Assembly: GCA_947623455.1 (NCBI GenBank)
Contig: OX392527.1
Location: 64,369,115-64,433,114 of the forward strand
Direction of reading: 5' to 3'
Length of the DNA: 64,000 nt
From: Mimachlamys varia
Lineage: Eukaryota > Mollusca > Bivalvia > Pectinida > Pectinidae
Below, one piece after another: positions 55,556-64,000 of this stretch (the first letter of the stretch is position 1; the number at the start of each line of letters is the position of its first letter). The position numbers were made by a program, and so were the translations under genes. Under the pieces are notes generated by a model. That model worked only from the letters and a program-made list of their open reading frames with translations, did not search any database and had not been told where the DNA came from.

Positions 55556-56010
55556 TACTGCTCTGTATACATCGTCGGAAACCCACGGTTCACTTCTCTA
55601 TTCTTTGTCTACCGTGGACTAGAATAGACAGGAAATCTCATCTTTAAATTAAAAGAGTAGCCAATCATATTGAATCTTTCATCGGTGACTACATGTACAT
55701 CCAGCCAGGATATCCCGTTTGTAGCTACCAGGTATACAAACCAACATGGTGGCGGCATCGCCTGTCAAGAAAACCCATCGGTTGTGTTTGAACAACATAA
55801 GGGACAATATTCGGGAGATTGACATCAGTGTCATGCCTACAGAAATATACCAAGGTAAAATAATCTAACCGAGTCCCACGAGAAACGACCATTCTGAATA
55901 GACTTCTATTCAGGGAAAAGAAGATTTCCTGTCTATTCTAGCCCAGGGTAAACAAATGATAGGGAAGTGTACTGTGTGTTTCCGACGATTCTCTATATAC
56001 ATCTCCTGAC
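55556..56010. mobile_element. foldback element, about 455 bp
   Basis: The left arm (about 55,556-55,640, containing atacatcgtcggaaac and agaatagacaggaaatc) is complementary to the right arm (about 55,915-56,010). The centre carries the dispersed repeat shared with 20,580-20,765. Confidence 0.7.
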
Positions 56011-58851
56011 CCCGCGTTTGGTCCGAAATACTGAATAAGAACATGAATAATGAATTTGTAGATACTCGACAACATGATTTATTAAACCTTTCACCACTTT
56101 GGATCAGAACGAACTCTCCCAAATCAATCCTTGGTAGAATCAATTAAAGTTTTATGGGGATGAAAGGGGTAGAATACTATGACAATACTGACAAAAAAAA
56201 TCTTTCCCAAATAAAATACGTAATCAACAGAACTATTAATTTTACCTTCAATACAACAGGATCTACATAACTACTTTTTTTACCTTCAATACGAAAGGTC
56301 AACCCTTTTATTACAGAGGAAGTCAGGAGGGCAGAATGGGATCCCAATTTGATATCATAAATCCATAGCTTTACCATATTCTTTAATATCAAGTTTGATT
56401 TTTATACCATGCGATTGTCAGCCCCACCACGACAAACATATGAAATATCTATATCACTGAATTTGTTTCGTCAGACTTAGACCACATATATTGCCCACCC
56501 TCATAAAACTTTTTACCCATGAAATATGGCCAAGTTGGGATTGCACAGTGGTTTCCCTTGGAACAGATACATTTGTATAATAAATGAATTTAAAGACAAA
56601 TGTTTAAACTGACAATTAACATAGGGGTCAAAGATTCATGTACATGAAAAAAATGAAAATGAATCTCAACAATGCATCCTTATACATTCACCCCTGAAGA
56701 CACATTTGGACTCTTCCAATTAAAGTCTGGAATAGTTCATTATGACATTTCAGGGGGGAATAAATTAAAAACTTTTTTTATGGAAAAAATAAATTAAATG
56801 CCTTTGTTTTTTCATCTGGAATAATCTCCATTTCTATATAAATATGTTAGAGGCATTTAAGAAAATATATGCAAAATCAAAAGTTCTGGTCTATGAAGTA
56901 CAATGTATATACTAGTTAACTCTTTGTAGAATATTTGTTGTGATAATCACCATAGTACAGCAGATTTCATAAATTTCTATAAAATATTGTATTCATTTTC
57001 CATTCATATCTGATATAGTGGACTCTTTCATATAATATTGGATATAGTGAAACTCCTCTTTGATAAATTGTTATAACAATAATCATCTTGATATAGAAGA
57101 TATTACGTCTTTCTGTGAAATAATTCTCATTTTTCCGCCCTATTCAAACCTGATATAGTTGACTCCTTTATATAACACAGGGTAAAGTGAACTCTTAGTT
57201 ATAAAACAATTGTTATAATAGTCATCTATCTTTGTACATAAGATATTATGCCTTTCTACGAATAATTCTCATTTTGTTCCATTCATATCGGATATAGTTG
57301 ATTCTTATCATAAAACACATCTTGATATAAAATCTTTCAAAAATTGCATAGATAAGCTTGTTTCATACTGATATACAGCTTTGATTCCTTACAGGATATT
57401 TCATGCGAATTCTGTTCGAGTTTCATCTTGACGAGTAAAGTGACAGTTTACCAGTATTAATGGTGACTGCCTTCCTTTAAGCGGATATGGTTAATAATCT
57501 TTTTCAAAATATCTCTTGTAAATTTCCTGATAACCCAGTAATCGCTAACCTAGTGAAATATAAGCCCAACTTATTTCCACACAAAAGAATAATAATTCAT
57601 AGTAAGTTGTTCATTAATGATATCCACCTTCATTAAGGAGAGCAAAATCAACGGAATTTAATGGTAAATATTAAATATGACCTGGCATATGGTTTGGTTT
57701 AATATGGTTCAACATCCCATCAACAGCTAAAAGTCATTCAAGGATAGCCTAGCATTTAAACAAAGCAAATAAATATGAATATTAATTCATTTTTCTCAAT
57801 ACACACAGCCAATACTGACTTTTTTAATACAAATCCTCTCAATTCATTTTATATTTGATATAAATTTCATGAGTATTATGTACAAAATTTACTGGCAGAT
57901 GCAGCAAATGATCGATATATATTTATGATGATAATAATCCTGTCCGATAACTACAGTTATAGTCCCGGGAGACCCAAATTCCCTGCATAGCAACAGTCAA
58001 ATATTGCCAAATTATATATAAAATATTTGAAATTGTTCATGACAAGGCATTTTAAAAGAAGAAGAGATTCTTCGATTAAATTGTTCATGCTATGCTTCCC
58101 TACAAGAACATATATACAGTTTTATAAAAGTATTGAAATCTATATAAAATCATTGATGGGTTATCCTTATTCTATTTACCGTATTCAACCCAATAAACGC
58201 ACCTCCTAAACTCACCCCCGCTCCTTCCTTCAGGGGAAAAAGAACAAGTGCGCTGATGAAAATCTCTAGAAAATTCCTTACCTCACTTATCTGTTAATAC
58301 AATCTCCAAGTTTTTGGTCTGACCAGAGACTCTGTTCTAGAGAAATACAAAACATACTTTTTTTTTTAAAGTTTCAAATGAAAACTTTTCCCTGTTCATG
58401 TTTTTTTTTCAAGCGCACCCCTTTTGTGTTTTTGTAAGGACACAGTGTGTTTATTAGGTCTAATAAGGTTTCATATTTCTTAGAAGAAAAACTTGAGTTT
58501 TAAAAACTGATAAAAATTGTGGGTGACAAAAACATTTCAGTATCAACTGTCAGAGCTTGAACAGAAATTTCAACAAACTTCTCTATACATAGACCTATGA
58601 TCTATCATTACAAATCTTAGTGGTGTGTATGTGTAAATGACAAATCAATGACTTCATGATTTAGACAAAACTGAAGGTTGAGCAACATGGTATACTGTTT
58701 GAAACAATTTTCAAAAGTAGATCCTTTTAAAATATAAAACAGTTTGTTTCAGACTTCAGACAATGTGGTTTTCTCAAATTTTCGTTGGGAAGTATTCTAG
58801 ATCCTGACATTGACAAACTGGTTATCTCCCTTTTAGTTTCCGTATCTGCCA
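56011..58851. other. intergenic or long 3' UTR, minor repeats
   Basis: AT-rich. At 56,990-57,320 there is an irregular repeat of gatatagt-gactctttcatata text. 58,179-58,450 has accgtattcaacccaataaa cgcac, weakly like the inverted-repeat family at 49,072. No exon seen. Confidence 0.35.
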
Positions 58852-58926
58852 CTAGGAGTCCGAGAAGTGTGGTTGACCGGGAGGGCCAAAGTTGTAGTTC
58901 TCTACAAAGGTTCCTGTCGGACGATA
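58852..58926 (-). CDS. probable terminal coding exon of an unrecognised gene
   Basis: On the minus strand, acceptor cttgtgtgttgcag is followed by an open frame YRPTGTFVENYNFGPPGQPH FSDS and a TAG stop: 24 residues if phase 0. The composition (Gly-Pro-Pro-Gly, aromatic) is protein-like and unlike the surrounding repeats, but I do not recognise the family. The rest of the gene would lie to the right; I found no convincing upstream exon before 64,000. It could be chance. Confidence 0.4.
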   Translation of the reverse strand, partial: YRPTGTFVENYNFGPPGQPHFSDS

Positions 58927-58959
58927 CTGCAACACACAAGCAATGAATAGCAAGTTAAA

Positions 58960-59215
58960 CATGATAACACTTCAGTCAATATATACAGCAAGACAGTGAA
59001 GATTATCTTTAAAAGAGATATTGGATTTTCTTGAGAGATAACTGCAGCCGATGAGACAAAGACGATAGGTGGTTGGATGATACTGTGGATAACGAAGTTG
59101 TCTTTCACCAAGGCGGTACGGGTCTGATTCCCCACTATCGAGTGGTAAAAGGGTGACCTGCCTGATAAGTAGGCTTTCTCTGGTTCCTCCCACAATCAGC
59201 CTGTAGGACACACAA
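58960..59215 (-). repeat. dispersed repeat, tgtgggaggaacc type
   Basis: The minus strand reads tgtgggaggaaccagagaaa gcctac, a widespread molluscan repeat motif; a related gtggaggaaactggag occurs near 61,050. Open frames across it are not genes. Confidence 0.5.
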
Positions 59216-59241
59216 ACATCCAGACCAACATGAATTATCAA

Positions 59242-59653
59242 TGTAACCCTGGTATATACTAGCTGCAATATACAGCTCGGCAAGATCGAGAGATCTTCTC
59301 TTTAACTCAATCGGTTGATTGTAAAACTAGTAGCCAGATGTTCCGGGTTCGACTCCTAGTGGAGGCATTTAAATAAATAATGACCTCTGTTACATATGGC
59401 GCCCACGTAGGGACCCGGGAATGACATACACTAGGGATACTTGCAAAGGAATCCCTATGACCCCCGGAAAACTCGGGACGAGTTCTTTCCTGGAGGGGGA
59501 GTATGTAACCCAAGTAAATTCTAGCTGCAATATACCGCTCGGCAAGAGAGATCTTTCTCTTTAGCTTTATCGGTTGAGCGTAAGACTAGAAGCCAGAGGT
59601 TCTGGGTTCGACTCCTAGCGGAGGCATTTAAATAAATAATGACCTCTGTTACA
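59242..59653 (+). mobile_element. TRIM-like miniature LTR retrotransposon with tRNA-like LTRs
   Basis: 5' LTR 59,242-59,394 and 3' LTR 59,504-59,653, both TGTAAC...GTTACA. Target duplication TCAA at 59,238-59,241 and 59,654-59,657. Primer-binding-site-like TGGCGCCCACGTAGGGAC starts two bases after the 5' LTR (59,397). A purine-rich tract ggagggggagta ends just before the 3' LTR. The spacer is 109 bases with no coding. Both LTRs carry an A-box-like region and a perfect B box (ggttcgactcc), as in tRNAs. Total 412 bp. The LTRs differ by many substitutions, so the insertion is old. It must be mobilised by enzymes from elsewhere. Confidence 0.82.
59312..59372 (+). promoter_or_regulatory. tRNA-like A/B boxes in the 5' LTR
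   Basis: A-box-like taactcaatcggttga, then gggttcgactcc 30 or so bases later, as in tRNA internal promoters for RNA polymerase III. The 3' LTR copy (about 59,561-59,632) has the better A region, tagctttatcggttgagc. Confidence 0.55.
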
Positions 59654-59659
59654 TCAATA

Positions 59660-60860
59660 TACTGTAAACATACATTCTTCGGCGGTTTTCCTATTTGTAC
59701 TTTAGTATCTGTATAAATCTGGTTATACACTAAAATTGAGTGGGCCAAAATATGTAAGTTCACAGTAATAAGTATAACCGAGTATGTGTGGAGGAGTCCT
59801 AACATGTAGTTTGTTTGACTGACAGCTAGGTCAATTACAGTTTAGCTGCTCAATTCTAAATTTCAAAAGATTTAGTCACAGATCATGTACATCCTCTATC
59901 ATCGTCTACCCGCACTTTCCCTTTCTGTAATAACAATATCGAAAACTTTTGCAAAAAGTTTGCACCACTTTTTAGATGAGACAAAATGACTTGTGTTTCA
60001 TCCTTTGAAGTTTGATTCGAATTTCCCTAACCTACGCAAAAAGGTCACTTGCCCAATTAATTTTATGCTACTTTCTTTGTTCTTGGTTTCTCTTACATAC
60101 AGACCCAATATGGGCTAAAATCCGGTCCAGCAAGTCTGATTATATAAGTTGAAATAATTTGTATCATAGTTGTTGTAAAATTATTATATGACATTATCGT
60201 ATATAATTATATAGTTGTCTATATGACATGAAGTTTTTGTGATTGACGGCTATTTATTGTATTACATATATGATGAAAATTTCATTTGCTGCTTTTAATT
60301 TCTTCCCTGGTACAGTACCAGCATGTCACCTAACCAGAAAGCCCTCCGTGTCCTTAACAACAATATCTTGCCTATATATCACTCTGATAAGGCATGCTTA
60401 CTTACTGAATAAACATCAACTTTGAATTGATGAATATCTTATCTTTTAATGCTCCTGACTACAAAATAACAGCTGATAAGTATGGCGCTTGTAATGTATA
60501 CGTCTATAGAATACAAAACAGAAGTTATAAGACCTACAAAGTCGACACGAGTCTGGTGATATCGAAATAATCAACTATTCTATTTTTAAGTCGGCTAAAT
60601 ATATAGACTCTGTTGAAATGAAAATGTCTGCCTCTAGTTTATGTTTACATTGAATGTCATTTATATAGAACAACTTGTTTACCTTTCAGACAGTTACACA
60701 ATATACAACATATCAACACTTGTTTTCTACATGATTTTTAAATGGAAATTCCTTGCACGTAGAAGTGTTTATTTTTCGGCAAGCATGTTCTAGCTATAAT
60801 TTTAATACATATTTCTCTTATCAATCCCCTACTGAAACTGACTTTAACATGAAGCTTTGA
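59660..60860. other. intergenic, nothing recognised
   Basis: AT-rich without repeats or exons that I could support. Confidence 0.35.
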
Positions 60861-60871
60861 TTTGATTTGGT

Positions 60872-61045
60872 TTTTGTTTTAAGTCCTATCAGTTAACAGC
60901 TATGGCCATTTAAGGACATGCCGGGTTTATTTTTGTTTTAAGTCCCATCAGTTAACAGCTAGGGCCATTTAAGGATGTGCCAGGTTTATTTTTGTTTTAA
61001 GTCCTATCAGTTAACAGCTAGGGCCATTTAAAGACATGCCAGGTT
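60872..61045. repeat. about 60-bp tandem repeat, 3 units
   Basis: Unit tttttgttttaagtcctatc agttaacagctagggccatt taaggacatgccaggttta. Confidence 0.9.
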
Positions 61046-61124
61046 TTAGTTGTGGAGGAAACTGGAGTAACTGGTCACAACTTTCGACCAATTCCTGCAA
61101 CCGTTCCACTGAGGCCTTGAATCG

Positions 61125-61610
61125 GTGACCCACAGGTGCAGGGCTAGTAGTAGCAGAATGTCAGACAACTTAACCACTTGGTCACCATGACCAAGAGGTG
61201 GAGGGCTAGTGGTAGCAGAATGTCAGACAACTTAACCACTTGGTCACCATGACCCATTAGTGGAGGGCTAGTGGTAGCAGAATGTCAGACATCTTAACCA
61301 CTTGGTCACTGGGACCCAGAGGTGGAGGGCTAGTGGTAGCAGAATGTCAGACACCTTAACCACTTGGTCACTGGGACCCAGAGGTGGAGGGCTAGTGGTA
61401 GCAGAATGTCAGACACCTTAACCACTTGGTCACTGGGACCCAGATGTGGAGGGCTTGTGGTAGCAGAATGTCAGACACCTTAACCACTTGGTCACTGTGA
61501 CCTAGAGGTGGAAGGCTAGTGGTAGCAGAATGTCAGACATCTTAACCATGTCAAGGTCACCAAAAACCAGTAGAGGAGGACTAGTGGTAGCATAATGTCA
61601 GATGCCTTCT
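61125..61610. repeat. about 62-bp tandem array, 8 units
   Basis: Unit ggagggctagtggtagcag, aatgtcagacaccttaacca, cttggtcactgggacccag. It seems to have grown from the end of a dispersed repeat, since the preceding 61,040-61,120 carries the ggaggaaactggagtaactg motif. Confidence 0.92.
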
Positions 61611-61619
61611 GAAACAGGT

Positions 61620-63600
61620 TTTTCTGAAAACAAGTTTCAATTTCTATCTGTCTACATATTAACTGTAAGCCTGCATAAGTATTTTTAATATCACATTAAT
61701 GTAAATGAACAAATACCTGCTCCAAAATCTTACCATTGAGGTATTTGAATGAAACTGTGTTCAGACATATTTCATATACATGGTAATACAAAACATAGAT
61801 TTCTATTCAATTCTCTGACTTGTCTGGTAGTAAAACAAGGGAATTGTACCCGGTCATTCTACACTATGCTTAAAGGTTTGGTGCACTACCCAATTAAATA
61901 CACAGTACAATTTATACAGACATATTACAATGTACACATTACAGTCGTGATATAATAACATTTGTTATCTACAAACATTAAATAAAAGTTCATGCACACA
62001 TGCAGTACTTACCACAATATGTAAGTACACGTACTAAATACTGGGAATTTTTCATTAAATTATTGCCATATTTTTGCTAGTCATGTTGACAACCTAATAT
62101 CTTAAGAAATATACAGTTTATTAAGGGCAAAACTAAAACGGGTCAATAATTGATTCCATTTTGCAAACCTGACTGGGCAAACAATGGAAAAGTCCATTAT
62201 GAAATTTCAGGGTGATTGAATAAGTAAAACCTTAAAAAGAATTGTTATAAATATTGACTGTTTTGTGTCTGATCATAAATCTAAAACCTATACTTACCTA
62301 AATATATTGATACTGAAAGGTATTTCACTTATAGCTTATAATGGTGTATTATATATCTTTTGCATTAATTTGTTAGTAATTGTTAGGGAAGTATATACTA
62401 CTATATCAATGAAATTTGTAACACACACCTCTGCACACATAACTCACACACTTCACAAAGCACACAAAACACACACTTCACAAAGCACACAAAAACACAA
62501 GACTTTTTAAAAATGGAAACTTCATACACATTTATGAAATTATGAACTTTCAGACATGCTTTGATTTCCATACTGAAACCTACTTCACAGTCTGAACAAA
62601 ATATTACAACACAAAATACATGTGCAAGGGAGATAACCCAAGGGGGATAACTTACAATTAAGTTGTAGAAGTAAGCATAAAAGGTTTACAAAATAACAAC
62701 TAGAGAACACATGAAGCCAGACCAGAACTTAATCACTGTCACCTGTTCATAATTTAAAACAAATGACCTCACTAACTTTGACCTCTGTTGACTGACCTTT
62801 ATATTACATCCCTGAATTAAAGACTGATTTGATGGAATTATAATGAACCCCTCCACCAAGGCAGACCTTGTTAACATGCTGTAGGTTTTAATCACCATGT
62901 GCTGATGCTTAGAGTTTAATTTTCTCCGCCACCTTCGTTAGTAAAGATTGCTTTACAATAACGATACAATAACCATAAAGGACTAAATCAACAGCAATGT
63001 AACTTAACAATTGTGAAGATTGGGGATCGGGGATTGGCAAATGAACATGAATAATTTATAAACATTTTGTGAAAAGGCAAATTTTGATCACAAGCTAAGT
63101 CCAAGTTTCTTGACCAAAAGTACAAACATATAAAATTGATGAATTTCTTTCAAATAGATCCAATAATTAGGAGACTTTCTCTTTAAAGTGATTACTTTAT
63201 GATTTTAACCTCCAACTGTGAAACAGACAAATCTCAACATGATGCCCAACACATCATTTCTGACCTCACTTGACCTTTCAATTTTTCCCTTGGACATTTC
63301 TCTCAATGTTATTTATTGCCACATATCTTTATTCTACAGCAGAGCGTGTTAATTTTCTTTTCAGAAATGATTGAAAAAAAAAGCTTTATAGGACTGTCAA
63401 GACCAGAAAAAGTTTCAGAATGCATATAATACACTTTTGGATGTGGCAACAGATCCTTAAATTGAAAATGTATGGACTAAAATAAAACTTGATTGTAACA
63501 GAAAATATCACAAAGTACGGTACATGGGATTAGGGCAAAATTCATGCAGGTGACGTTGATAACGGCCGAGGTAGATACATGAACATCAGGAAGATCAAGG
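61620..63600. other. intergenic, nothing recognised
   Basis: AT-rich, a short cacacaaa-rich patch near 62,420-62,505, no supported gene. Confidence 0.35.
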
Positions 63601-63608
63601 TGCAGACC

Positions 63609-63976
63609 ATCCTTGATATCCAGCGGTTACGCTCATCTACGCTCTCTACACCCCTGGATTATGTCATGGCAAAACTGAAGGCTCAGTGTGCATCACCTTG
63701 TTGATGAGGCAAGAGACTGGTTCAACCCTTTGATGTACATCAAAAGAATTGTGTGGTCACATAACGGTAAAAAAATGACAAGGTTTGAAATTAGTTGCAA
63801 CTCTGTTGTAATCTTCAATGACAGACATCAGCCTTGCTATTGGTCAGTTTTTTTTTTATCTGAGCATGCCTTCAGTTTTGCAATTACACATTCTAGGGGT
63901 ATAGAGAGCGTAGGAGATCACAACCCCTTGGGTGTAGAGAGCGTAGGTGATCGTAACGCCTGGATATCGAGGATGG
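63609..63976. mobile_element. long-TIR MITE family 2, copy 5
   Basis: Left accatccttgatatccagcg; right cctggatatcgaggatggg. The right terminal block gtgtagagagcgtaggtgat is present twice in tandem. Confidence 0.78.
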
Positions 63977-64000
63977 GTGTAGACATCAACAACATGCATA

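Noticed and set aside
58972..59805. Open frames of about 70-100 codons on the minus strand
   Set aside because: They run across dispersed repeats and the miniature LTR element and resemble no protein.

Overview
This window is eukaryotic, and most likely from a bivalve mollusc. The evidence is long introns with GT-AG junctions, AT-rich non-coding DNA, many minisatellites, dense short foldback elements and tRNA-derived SINEs, plus dispersed repeats that I associate with bivalve genomes (for example the gaggcccagagggcctgta motif near 55,230). The species is inferred, not proven.

Two conserved genes lie head to head. On the minus strand is ribosomal protein eS24 (RPS24): an ATG-only first exon at 10,258-10,260 behind a TOP-type start, exon 2 at 4,597-4,665 and exon 3 at 3,683-3,892. 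Its last exon or exons lie beyond the left edge. On the plus strand is a complete poly(ADP-ribose) glycohydrolase gene (PARG). I assembled 20 coding exons by hand from 10,499 to 41,235. They join in frame at every junction and give 749 residues, with an N-terminal PIP-box-like motif, the GGG-x7-QEE catalytic signature and the GCGAFGGD loop. About 0.2 kb separates the two genes and probably acts as a shared promoter.

Intron 1 of RPS24 holds a CR1/L2-like LINE, antisense to the host gene, with one uninterrupted frame of 1,221 codons. It encodes a hydrophobic leader, a 2A-like ribosome-skipping motif, a PHD finger, an AP endonuclease and a reverse transcriptase. Its 3' UTR can fold into nested hairpins.

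The PARG introns are full of tandem arrays. Two of them, after exons 3 and 18, are unusual: the repeat unit spans the exon end and its 5' splice site, so the gene carries about 58 and about 9 extra copies of its own donor sites. Another array ends exactly at the acceptor of exon 19. TTAA-flanked MITEs, other foldback elements (some nested) and SINEs fill much of the rest.

From 44.6 to 64 kb the DNA is mostly gene-poor. It contains a probable terminal coding exon of an unrecognised minus-strand gene (58,852-58,926), several repeat arrays, and a compact 412-bp element (59,242-59,653). That element has the anatomy of a terminal-repeat retrotransposon in miniature (LTR, PBS, short spacer, purine tract, LTR, 4-bp target duplication), and its LTRs contain tRNA-like A and B boxes. 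I consider it and the splice-donor arrays the most novel items here.
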